NCBI GenBank assembly: GCA_024998685.1
Contig: JACOEH010000009.1
Span: forward strand, 54,606 to 118,605
Source of the DNA: Nitrospira sp.
GTDB taxonomy: Bacteria; Nitrospirota; Nitrospiria; Nitrospirales; Nitrospiraceae
DNA length: 64,000 nt
Direction: 5' to 3'
The translations under genes were made by a program, and so were the position numbers. Below the pieces are notes generated by a model, which saw only the letters and a list, made by a program, of their open reading frames with translations, was not told the origin of the DNA and did not search any database. This document shows positions 51,181 through 58,240 of the stretch, in pieces. Every line of letters starts with the position of its first letter. Positions within the stretch are counted from its first letter, which is position 1.

Positions 51181-51212
51181 GCAACGGCCTGTCGTCACTC
51201 GACGGGCCGTTG
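51181..51212 (+). terminator. Terminator after hsp20 copy 3
   Basis: Stem GCAACGGCC-GTCG / CGAC-GGCCGTTGC with a TCACT loop, followed by TTTGTCCTGTT. Strong GC stem; the T-run is interrupted. Confidence 0.75.
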
Positions 51213-51536
51213 CTTTGTCCTGTTCGACTTTCCACAGGTTGCTCGTCTTCAACGCAGAAGCCAAGATGTCGAGACAGGGCCGAAGACGTAAAATCTTTCC
51301 AATTGTAGAAACCTCGCCAGTAGTGCAAACCCTGCTCAAATTGAGAAACGATACAGCGCACCCCCGTCTTGATTTTGTGTTGAAGAGAATTATGAAAATG
51401 TCCGAGGCAGATCTACCTCGAATTGAGTGACATGCAGAGCAAGCATTAATACGAGCTTCATAAAAATGAAAGGAGACATGGTTTCGTCACTGGTCCTCAC
51501 AATGATCAGTGACGCTTCGATGAGGAGGAACATCCA
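51213..51536. other. Leader region of yfdX
   Basis: About 320 bp. A TTGATT (51369) with 16 bases to TATGAA (51391) resembles the hsp20 promoter spacing. Two ribosome-binding-like stretches (GAAAGGAGAC and GATGAGGAGG) occur; the second precedes yfdX. A 71-codon open frame (51215-51430) has no start signal and is not counted. Confidence 0.4.
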
Positions 51537-52457
51537 ATGAAACACTACACGTTAATAGCAGCATTGGCTTTAGGACTGGTGACATCTGGCTTCGTGAGTG
51601 TGGGTTTAAGCGCTTCTGAGAAATCCCTTGATCGCCCGCAAAATAAACCGGCTTCGGATAAGCCCCTGACTGGTGCGGTCAAAGGCCAGGCTGACCAAGA
51701 GATAAGTCAGCAGCGGAAAAAGATCCTCGATGAAGCGGTGTCAGCCATTCAAGAAACGAAAAGAGCGCTGAAGGCTCTGGAAGACAAGAAATCCGACGAA
51801 GCGCTGAAAGCGTTGGAACGGGCCACCGGCAAGTTAAATATTTTGCTCGTCCGAGATCCACATCTGGCGCTCGCGCCCATTGATGTTACAGTGGCGACTT
51901 ATGACGTATATGCCACCCCAGACCAAATTAAGGCGGTTCGCAAGCAAGCAGAAGACTATCTGGAGGATGGAGAGGTCCAGAAAGCTCGGCTGTTGATCAG
52001 AGGGTTGGGGAGTGAGATCGTCGTCAGTGTGACAAGTCTCCCATTACAAACATATCCGGCGGCGATTGCGGCCGTAACGCCTCTGATTGACAAGGGTAAA
52101 GTTGCGGAGGCGAAAGAGTCGCTGCAGGCCGCCCTCAACACACTCGTTGTGTCCGAACATATCATGTCCTTGCCGCTCATACGGGCAGAGGAGAAATTGG
52201 CAAAGGCGGAAGAGTTGTCACAGAAAGACGCACGCTCTGAAGAAGACAGCAAGACCCTCACGAAATTAATCGAGGAGGCCCGACAACAGTTACAGCTCTC
52301 TGAACTGTTAGGGTATGGGACAAAGGACGATTACAAGAAGTTCTATGCCGAGATTGAACAAATTGAGGACAAGACGAAGACTGGTAAATCCGCGAAGGGA
52401 ATATTTGCTCCCTTAAGAGAGTACCTGTCCAACCTCAAACATTCACTATTCAGCTGA
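51537..52457 (+). CDS. YfdX family protein
   Basis: A 306-residue exported protein with signal peptide (TLIAALALGLVTSGFVSVGLSA). The YfdX domain covers the rest: ILDEAVSAIQETKRALKALEDKKSDEALKALERATGKLNILLVRDPHLALAP (read in parts), AVTPLIDKGKVAEAKESLQAALNTL and LIEEARQQLQLSELLGYGTK. YfdX proteins are part of acid and heat stress loci, including the transmissible loci of stress tolerance in Proteobacteria. The extra C-terminus (FAPLREYLSNLKHSLFS) is basic. Upstream are three hsp20 genes, downstream a BON protein. Confidence 0.93.
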   Translation: MKHYTLIAALALGLVTSGFVSVGLSASEKSLDRPQNKPASDKPLTGAVKGQADQEISQQRKKILDEAVSAIQETKRALKALEDKKSDEALKALERATGKLNILLVRDPHLALAPIDVTVATYDVYATPDQIKAVRKQAEDYLEDGEVQKARLLIRGLGSEIVVSVTSLPLQTYPAAIAAVTPLIDKGKVAEAKESLQAALNTLVVSEHIMSLPLIRAEEKLAKAEELSQKDARSEEDSKTLTKLIEEARQQLQLSELLGYGTKDDYKKFYAEIEQIEDKTKTGKSAKGIFAPLREYLSNLKHSLFS

Positions 52458-52487
52458 GTGTTTTCCCAAGCAGTACCGCCGCCGTCG

Positions 52488-52514
52488 GGGGAGCTCCCAT
52501 AAACGGAGCTCCCC
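52488..52514 (+). terminator. Hairpin after yfdX
   Basis: GGGGAGCTCC (52488-52497), loop of seven bases, GGAGCTCCCC (52505-52514). Perfect 10 bp stem, no T-run, so a terminator or RNA-stability hairpin between yfdX and the BON gene. Confidence 0.65.
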
Positions 52515-52544
52515 GCGTGAGGCCTTGATCTAAGAGGAGGAGCT

Positions 52545-53309
52545 ATGAACCAAAGACTGAACGGGATTGTTGCCGTAATGTCGGTTGTCTTATACGCCGG
52601 ACTGGCCGGTTTTGTGGGCGATGTCACGAAAGTGACGGACCCACAGATTGAATCTGCCATCAGAGAGCGGTTGGCCGCAGATGGCCGCATCGATTCGAAG
52701 AATATTCAAGTCAATGTCGATCAGGGAGTAGTTCCCTTGACCGGGACTGTGCCGGATTTGGATAGTAAGGGTTTGGCTGAAGCGCTTGTGAGCGGAACCA
52801 TTGTAGGTGTCCGTCAGCTGCACAATGGGATTACGGTCGTGTCACCGGTGGTGGTCAAGGATGAGATGATCCGCAAATCCATTGAGGCAGCGTTAAGATC
52901 CGTTCCAGCCCTGAGAGAAAATAAAATCAATAAAATCACCGTCATGGTCCGCGAAGGGGATGTCGTGCTCAAGGGACCTGTGGAGAAGCTACTGCACAGC
53001 CGCCTGGCATATAAGGCGGCGCAATCTGTGCCTGGCGTGGTATCGATTGCTAACTTACTGAAAGTCGCGGGGGAGCCTCGCCCCGATAGAGATCTCGAAA
53101 AGGATGTCGTCGCCTACTTGAAATGGGCGCCGTTTGTAGATCTCGATCAAGTCGAATACAGCCTTGATAAGGGTGTGATCAAACTCAAGGGAAAGGTCGA
53201 GCATCATGCCGGCCTCGTGAATTGGGTCAATGATCTGGAGAAAATTCGTGGCGTGGTGGATGTGGATGTATCGGAGATGACGGTGACGAAGAGTCAGCCG
53301 AAAGTCTAA
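52545..53309 (+). CDS. Protein with three BON domains (OsmY-like)
   Basis: A 254-residue exported protein with an N-terminal hydrophobic segment. Three BON domains follow at about 25-95 (TDPQIESAIRERLAADGRIDSKNIQVNVDQGVVPLTGTV), 100-172 (KITVMVREGDVVLKGPVEKLLHSRLAYKAAQSVPGVVSI) and 180-250 (VVAYLKWAPFVDLDQVEYSLDKGVIKLKGKV), read in parts. BON domains bind phospholipid and are found in OsmY (periplasmic stress protein). It directly follows yfdX, which fits an envelope-stress operon. Confidence 0.92.
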   Translation: MNQRLNGIVAVMSVVLYAGLAGFVGDVTKVTDPQIESAIRERLAADGRIDSKNIQVNVDQGVVPLTGTVPDLDSKGLAEALVSGTIVGVRQLHNGITVVSPVVVKDEMIRKSIEAALRSVPALRENKINKITVMVREGDVVLKGPVEKLLHSRLAYKAAQSVPGVVSIANLLKVAGEPRPDRDLEKDVVAYLKWAPFVDLDQVEYSLDKGVIKLKGKVEHHAGLVNWVNDLEKIRGVVDVDVSEMTVTKSQPKV

Positions 53310-53328
53310 CGGCTCAACATTTATCGCG

Positions 53329-53359
53329 GGCGAGTGGGCCAGCTCTCGTCCCACTCGCC
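53329..53359 (+). terminator. Terminator after the BON-protein gene
   Basis: GGCGAGTGGG (53329-53338) pairs with CCCACTCGCC (53350-53359), 10 bp perfect stem. No long T-run follows. It ends the stress island. Confidence 0.7.
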
Positions 53360-53444
53360 GGGAGCTGCTTAGTGCTTCATCTAGCTATTTTAACTAGTAA
53401 ACGCAACGGCAGAGGAGGGATAAAAAAGAAAGCCGCGCCCATTT

Positions 53445-53702
53445 TCAAGGACGGAGCTTAGTTACCGAGGCTTGTAAACTTACCTTGCCATCCGGCAGTC
53501 GGTCCAAAAGCGGCAGTTCCACCAGGTCCAGTTGCATAAAAATATTGTTCTGAACCGTATGACCGTCATCGTCGTGCATGAATATAATTCCTTGACCTCC
53601 CTTCCCGGGGTAATACTGACGGTTTTCATAAAAGATGTTATTGATGATTCTATGATTTACCGCACCGGGTTGCCACAGAACAATGCCGGCAGCTTGGCTC
53701 AC
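53445..53702 (-). pseudogene. Fragment of a parallel beta-helix (right-handed) protein
   Basis: An 85-codon frame encodes SQAAGIVLWQPGAVNHRIINNIFYENRQYYPG, QGIIFMHDDDGHTVQNNIFMQ, the repeats of pectate-lyase-like beta-helix proteins, which usually exceed 300 residues. The N-terminal part and most coils are absent, and the C-terminus ends abruptly after SVTKLRP. It is a remnant between the stress island and the SUMF1-like gene. The repeat pattern is direct; the truncation is inferred from length. Confidence 0.65.
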
Positions 53703-53744
53703 CGACGCGAGCTCCTAGTGAAGGGCTATTGGGATTCTCACCGG

Positions 53745-54629
53745 TTAATAGGCGTCTTTTGCGCAACGAAAGCCCGTGCCACTGGGACGGCTGTCCATCG
53801 TACCCCAATCGCGATCCGTTGTACGGAGACTAGTAGCCGGTTTGAGCCATGATCCGCCACGCATGGCTTTGATCGCACCTCGAATCGGTCCCGAAGGGTC
53901 TGTGAGCGGGGCATGTTTGTAATAATTCGGATCGTACCAATCTTGTACCCATTCCGCAGCATTGCCGGCCATTCCGAATAGACCATACGGGCTTGCTCCT
54001 TGTGGAAAGCTGTCAACCGGCATCGTCAGAACTTCCCCCTGTATGCCTCTCTCTTTGGCCAGACGAGCGCCCTCGCCTCTGATCCAGAAGGCATCCCAAT
54101 CCGCTCCGCTCTTGAACTCGATCGTCCGTTGCGCCCAGTAACTGGCACTATTCGCCATGGTCAAGTCCCAGGTGTTTCCCCAGGGGTACCGTCTGCCGTC
54201 GGTTCCCCGTGCTGCCTTTTCCCATTCCGCTTCGGTCGGGAGACGTTTCCCGACCCAGCGGCAGTAGGCGTCGGCATCCTCCCAGCTCACATTGACGACG
54301 GGATGATAGTCGATGCCCGGGATGGGGCGATTGTTCGCCCAGAGAGTTGCCCCGTGGCGCTCATTCGCCGGAGCGCGATGACCCGTTGCTTGCACGAAGG
54401 CCGCATAGGCGTGATTGGTCACCTCAAAGCGGTCCAGGAGGTATCCACTGAGGTAGACCCGTCGTTCCGGACGTTCGTCAGGGAAGCCATCGCTTCCCTC
54501 GGGACTCCCCATCGGAAACTCTCCCGGAGAAATCAGGGTCATGTCTGTAGGAATGTCAGCTCCGGCATCCGAGGAATAATGGGTGAGGGCAAGGAAGAGG
54601 ATGCACAAGGAAAGGAAGGGCCGGGACAT
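53745..54629 (-). CDS. Formylglycine-generating enzyme (SUMF1)-like domain protein
   Basis: A 294-residue exported protein; signal peptide PFLSLCILFLALTHYSSDA. It has the FGE-sulfatase fold: PTDMTLISPGEFPMGSPEG, EVTNHAYAAFVQATGH, VVNVSWEDADAYCRWVGKRLPTEAEWEKAARG (read in parts), and the end WVQDWYDPNYY and [14 protein letters not shown]. The catalytic cysteine pair of true FGE is not clear, so it may be a binding relative. Its ATG overlaps the preceding gene's stop as TAATG, so it is translated with the TenA/CADD-like oxygenase. Confidence 0.88.
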   Translation of the reverse strand: MSRPFLSLCILFLALTHYSSDAGADIPTDMTLISPGEFPMGSPEGSDGFPDERPERRVYLSGYLLDRFEVTNHAYAAFVQATGHRAPANERHGATLWANNRPIPGIDYHPVVNVSWEDADAYCRWVGKRLPTEAEWEKAARGTDGRRYPWGNTWDLTMANSASYWAQRTIEFKSGADWDAFWIRGEGARLAKERGIQGEVLTMPVDSFPQGASPYGLFGMAGNAAEWVQDWYDPNYYKHAPLTDPSGPIRGAIKAMRGGSWLKPATSLRTTDRDWGTMDSRPSGTGFRCAKDAY

Positions 54630-55375
54630 TAGGGAGCCTTGATACCACAGGCGCGGGCGACCGAATCACGATAGTTCAGCCACAGAGACAAGCTCTTTTT
54701 GACGCCTGTCAGAACCGATTGCCGCAGAGCGGGTTGTGTGTAATTGACGACCATGTCATAGGCATCGTGCCGATGGCCTGCTTCGACTGTTTGGTGGGCT
54801 CGAATCAGGTCCATTCGGCTCGGTGAAACCCCATGATACCGCACCAAAGGATGAAGGCTGATGATGGATTCGATATCTTCCGGGCGTTTCTTCTCAGGAG
54901 GCTCGAGAATTTCCTTCCGATCCTTCACGCTGCCTTCTACGAAGATGGTCAAGATCGCAGCGGCAATCTCCCAACGGCGGTGGCTCGACATGCGCTCAAG
55001 CCAGGCGCGATAGGTTCGGGCCGCAGGCAACAGATGGGCACGTTCGAAATCCTGTCGGCGGAAGCCCAACCCTTCCATCATCGTGAGGAAGAGCTCCGGA
55101 TGAGATTTCCCCAACGAGAGTCCTCCTGTTTCTTCCTCATAGATGTTTTGAGCCAACATCCGGCGGACTGAAAGCGGAGGGTTGGTTCCAAGAATCCGTG
55201 ATAAGAAGACGGGAAAGTCTCGAACGTAGACGGCGTACTCGTGCTGAAAGTGAATTTTGAGCTGAGCGTTGTCGAGTCGGCCGGAAGAAAAATATTCCCA
55301 GGCCCAATGATGCTTGTCGTCCATGACCCGGAGGAGCGCTTCAAGAAACGCAGATTTCTTCATGTGAGCGGGCAT
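54629..55375 (-). CDS. TenA/PqqC/CADD-type heme-oxygenase-fold protein
   Basis: A 248-residue all-helical protein. Candidate di-metal ligands are E81/E82 (IYEEETGG), H92, E147 (FVEGSV), H194 and the HRHDAY group near 201-204. This pattern is seen in CADD-like iron redox enzymes; some members (Chlamydia CT610, Nitrosomonas homologue) make p-aminobenzoate by consuming their own tyrosine. Here the matching lysine ten residues after the glutamate is not obvious, so p-aminobenzoate synthesis is only a possibility. It overlaps the SUMF1-like gene (TAATG). Confidence 0.82.
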   Translation of the reverse strand: MPAHMKKSAFLEALLRVMDDKHHWAWEYFSSGRLDNAQLKIHFQHEYAVYVRDFPVFLSRILGTNPPLSVRRMLAQNIYEEETGGLSLGKSHPELFLTMMEGLGFRRQDFERAHLLPAARTYRAWLERMSSHRRWEIAAAILTIFVEGSVKDRKEILEPPEKKRPEDIESIISLHPLVRYHGVSPSRMDLIRAHQTVEAGHRHDAYDMVVNYTQPALRQSVLTGVKKSLSLWLNYRDSVARACGIKAP

Positions 55376-55433
55376 GATGCCTTGCCTTCTCTGGTGAAGC
55401 CTCGCTACAATTCGGAATACAGAGGAACAGCCG

Positions 55434-55718
55434 ATGAATCCGATAACGATTCAGAATCCCGACGATATCCTCAATATGCTGGCCGACGTGACCCTTCGTG
55501 GGACGGGTTTTACGACCGAATCGTTACTCGACTATGTGTTGGAAGAAGGATTTACCGAGCCGATCTTCCTCAATGCCAGCGGCGAGGATCCCACTGCCTT
55601 CTTCAAGGGCCAACCGAATGCCTGGGCCATTTACCAGGTCCGTGAGTGGAAGCGCGTGCTTACCATCTCGGGTGGTCCGGGCCAGGAACGGCGTGCACGA
55701 ATTACGGAAACTCCGTAA
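55434..55718 (+). CDS. Hypothetical protein
   Basis: A 94-residue soluble protein with a purine-rich GAGGAACAG upstream. Contains NPDDILNMLADVTLRGTGFTTESLLDYVLEEGFTEPIFLN and AWAIYQVREWKRVLTIS, read in parts, an alpha/beta pattern. No family recognised. It diverges from the TenA-like gene. Confidence 0.6.
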   Translation: MNPITIQNPDDILNMLADVTLRGTGFTTESLLDYVLEEGFTEPIFLNASGEDPTAFFKGQPNAWAIYQVREWKRVLTISGGPGQERRARITETP

Positions 55719-55796
55719 CTGAGTGTAAAACGATGGACGGCGAAGTGCAACCGAGGGGGAAATTACACCCGTGAGCGATCGACCGGTGGACGGCTG

Positions 55797-56033
55797 ATGC
55801 GGATGATTCATCTCACCGACGCACAAAACGTCGGGGAGCTCGCGATGATTAAAAGCTTGCTCGACGGCAACGGCATCGCCTACGTCGTGCATGGTGAGCA
55901 TGTCAGCAGTCTCTATCCCGGTGTGCCTTTTTTTGTCAGCCGTGTCATGGTGGACGCGTCCGATCAGGCTCGTGCCGAAGTCCTTCTGAGCCGGCTTCGA
56001 CTGTCTATTCGAGAGACGCCTGCCGAACGCTAG
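55797..56033 (+). CDS. DUF2007-family small protein
   Basis: A 78-residue ferredoxin-like-fold protein: IHLTDAQNVGELAMIKSLLDGNGIAYVVHGEHVSSL, then VSRVMVDASDQARAEVLLSRL. DUF2007 domains are thought to be putative signal-transducing or substrate-binding modules with a GlnB-like layout. Start is ATG 55797 or the following ATG two codons on. Stands alone. Confidence 0.85.
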   Translation: MRMIHLTDAQNVGELAMIKSLLDGNGIAYVVHGEHVSSLYPGVPFFVSRVMVDASDQARAEVLLSRLRLSIRETPAER

Positions 56034-56185
56034 GCGAAGAAAACCATACTCGTCGCTCGCCCATCGACAAGGCTCAGGGCCGTGAGCTTGCCGAACGGTG
56101 AAGCGTGAAGCGCAAACAAGGATGAGGCGGCTAGATTCTTGACTGCGGGATACGAACGACGCTTCACGAGATACCGGCCGGCAGG
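56034..56185. other. Intergenic region with short repeats
   Basis: About 150 bp containing CATCGACAAGGCTCAGGGCC, similar to short intergenic repeats common in such genomes, and two versions of GAAGCGTGAAGCG / CGCTTCACG. It lies between convergent genes. Confidence 0.35.
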
Positions 56186-56626
56186 TTACGGCTGAAGTCT
56201 GGGGTGAGGTTTATCCGCGGGAAAATTACTTGATCGGCGTTCCCGTGATCCTTCGTACCATCCTCCACTCAATATCCCTTCCTCGAAATAGAGATAGCGG
56301 TGACGGACAACCGCCGAGCTTTCCCAATCTTCGAAAATCCATTCCTCTTGCCGTATGCCGTCTTTGGTGAATGTGGTGTTGATCGTCTGCGGTCCGCCCC
56401 AAGATTGCAGAACCTGTTCTTTGGTCATCCCCACCATGACACGGTGTTGCTCGATGTGCTGTCGAAAGTCCGGATCGCTGAGCTGGACGATCATCGGCCA
56501 TACCACCGCCATGAGGACAAACAGCGCAAGTCCGGCATAAATAATGATCCTGACCGAACGGCGGCGAATAAACGACGGTTCCTCGGGCTGTGATTCGGAC
56601 GAAGTCGGATGAAGGTCGGTGGTCAT
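56186..56626 (-). CDS. Membrane-anchored SmpA/OmlA-like protein
   Basis: A 146-residue protein with one transmembrane helix at about 27-46 (IIIYAGLALFVLMAVVWPMIV) after a polar, acidic start. The domain (QHRVMVGMTKEQVLQSWGGPQTINTTF, REEWIFE) resembles the BamE/SmpA-OmlA fold, which begins GMTKxxVxxxxGxP. In BamE it supports outer membrane protein assembly, but this protein is tethered by a helix rather than lipidated, so a different client is likely. Confidence 0.75.
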   Translation of the reverse strand: MTTDLHPTSSESQPEEPSFIRRRSVRIIIYAGLALFVLMAVVWPMIVQLSDPDFRQHIEQHRVMVGMTKEQVLQSWGGPQTINTTFTKDGIRQEEWIFEDWESSAVVRHRYLYFEEGILSGGWYEGSRERRSSNFPADKPHPRLQP

Positions 56627-56735
56627 GATCTTACGCAGAAGCGGCGCATGCTAGCAACGGAGTGTGATGGAGTCAAGAATGGGCTGTTTTCAGCAATCAA
56701 TTCCAAATAACAGGCGAAGCGATATACTTGCAACC

Positions 56736-57296
56736 ATGTCATATCGAGAATGCCGGAGCGTCGTTCCGCTCTGTTTCATCGTCAGTGTCTTAGCCGTCTG
56801 GCACTGGGGCGTCGTCGGAGCCTATGCCGTCACCGTCTATTCCTACATTGACGATCAAGGGAACCCCGTCTTTACCGACTCGCCGGAGACGATTCCTGAA
56901 AAGTATCGCGCCAAGGTCAAGACTCACGAGCGCCCCGACTCAGTGAAAAAGCCGCCCTCAGTGGTGGATGCGGTGCGTGATACGGTCAAAGAACAGGTGA
57001 AAGGGTTCGGGTTTCAGGTGCCGTCGGTTCAGGTCGACCTGAAGAATTCCGGCTGGACCCAGTCATCCATTCTGACCTATGCCGGCATCGCGGCGATTGT
57101 TCTGCTGCTTATGATGTATTTCAGCAAAAACAGTCCCATGATTCGATTGTTGGCCATGGGACTGCTGATTGTCCTTGCGATCGGGACTCCAGTGCTCATC
57201 TATACGAGCGACGGCGGTCCCATGGACACCATGAAGAAAAAAGCCGCGGCATCGGGACAGGCTCAACAGGAACGCCTTCAGCACGTTCCGCAGTGA
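56736..57296 (+). CDS. DUF4124-domain membrane protein
   Basis: A 186-residue protein from ATG 56736 (the frame opens earlier without a ribosome site). An N-terminal signal-like helix precedes the DUF4124 domain VYSYIDDQGNPVFTDSPETIPEKYRAKV, then a helical linker and two membrane helices (ILTYAGIAAIVLLLMMYF, LLAMGLLIVLAIGTPVLIY). DUF4124 proteins are exported and often linked to envelope functions. It converges on the next gene. Confidence 0.82.
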   Translation: MSYRECRSVVPLCFIVSVLAVWHWGVVGAYAVTVYSYIDDQGNPVFTDSPETIPEKYRAKVKTHERPDSVKKPPSVVDAVRDTVKEQVKGFGFQVPSVQVDLKNSGWTQSSILTYAGIAAIVLLLMMYFSKNSPMIRLLAMGLLIVLAIGTPVLIYTSDGGPMDTMKKKAAASGQAQQERLQHVPQ

Positions 57297-57325
57297 GTCT
57301 CGTTTCTCACACGGAATTCTTTCGA

Positions 57326-58114
57326 TCACTCCGAATATTTTGGAACTGGAACGGTCCCGGCGCGTGGCTTGGGAGGAGCAAGTTGCCGGTTGAATTGCTC
57401 AGAGTAGGGATTGGTAATTGGTTCATGGGTGTGCCGTTGTCGGAGAGTGACCAACTGCAGACTCTGCGCGCTGATTTCCACACGGTCTATGAAAGCCTCG
57501 GTCGTCAAGCGGTCGGGAAGCCCTTGCATCGAAAATAGTTGGTAGCAGAGCGTCCAATCAAGCTGCTCTTTTCCCTTCTCTCTCACGATGAAACGGGCAT
57601 CAGATGAAGGAGGGCCTTTGAACAGCAGCACCCAAATGTTGGAGCGAAAGGCGGGGGCGGCGGGATCAGTTGAGGGACGAAACTCCGGAATCAAATCCGG
57701 CAGCCGCCTGATCGGCACGGCTTGGGAAAATTCGATGTCTACCAGCCGTACGGTCATCGGCCTGTTTTCACGTTGATCATTCGGGTCGACCGCGTAGCCG
57801 AAGGAGTAGCGGACATCAATGCCCTCACGCGTGAAGGTGTACACGTCTTCGCCGTTTTCGGGCGACACCAATTTGCTGTAGTACTTCGACCAATCGGTGA
57901 TCGGATAATAGGTGAAGACACGCAGCGCGGATTTTCGGTCCCGCACGGCCTGCGGCGTGCCGAGTTTTTCATGGAGTTCGTTCTGGGAAAGCCCTAAAAA
58001 ACCATCCTCGAAATAGGGCGCGGCAAAAGTTGTGGAGAGGTGAACTGAAAAGACGACGGTGCAGGGCAGAAACACCAAGGCCGTCGTTCGTAAGATAGCC
58101 CCGACAGGCTTCAT
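57326..58114 (-). CDS. Secreted protein of unknown function
   Basis: A 262-residue exported protein with signal peptide (ALVFLPCTVVFSVHLSTTFA). It begins YFEDGFLGLSQNELHEKLGTPQAVRDRKSALRVFTYYP, again the SmpA-like GLxxxELxxxxGxP pattern. The C-terminal half has EKGKEQLDWTLCYQLFSMQGLPDRLTTEAFIDRVEISAQ. No clear family. It points away from metH. Confidence 0.7.
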   Translation of the reverse strand: MKPVGAILRTTALVFLPCTVVFSVHLSTTFAAPYFEDGFLGLSQNELHEKLGTPQAVRDRKSALRVFTYYPITDWSKYYSKLVSPENGEDVYTFTREGIDVRYSFGYAVDPNDQRENRPMTVRLVDIEFSQAVPIRRLPDLIPEFRPSTDPAAPAFRSNIWVLLFKGPPSSDARFIVREKGKEQLDWTLCYQLFSMQGLPDRLTTEAFIDRVEISAQSLQLVTLRQRHTHEPITNPYSEQFNRQLAPPKPRAGTVPVPKYSE

Positions 58115-58240
58115 GCGTCATCGTAGCCGGGCCCGGAATTTTATGTCAAGGAAGGGTCGCCGGCTTGCCCGATCTGAAGGCCTTCCAGTATGATCGCGAA
58201 TAAGTCAATCAGGAACGTCCCGCTGATTCATAAGGTGACC

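Noticed and set aside
51215..51430. 71-codon frame upstream of yfdX
   Set aside because: No start signal; overlaps the likely promoter of yfdX.
58115..58240. Cobalamin or SAM riboswitch upstream of metH
   Set aside because: The 126 bp gap is too short and has no B12-box-like sequence.
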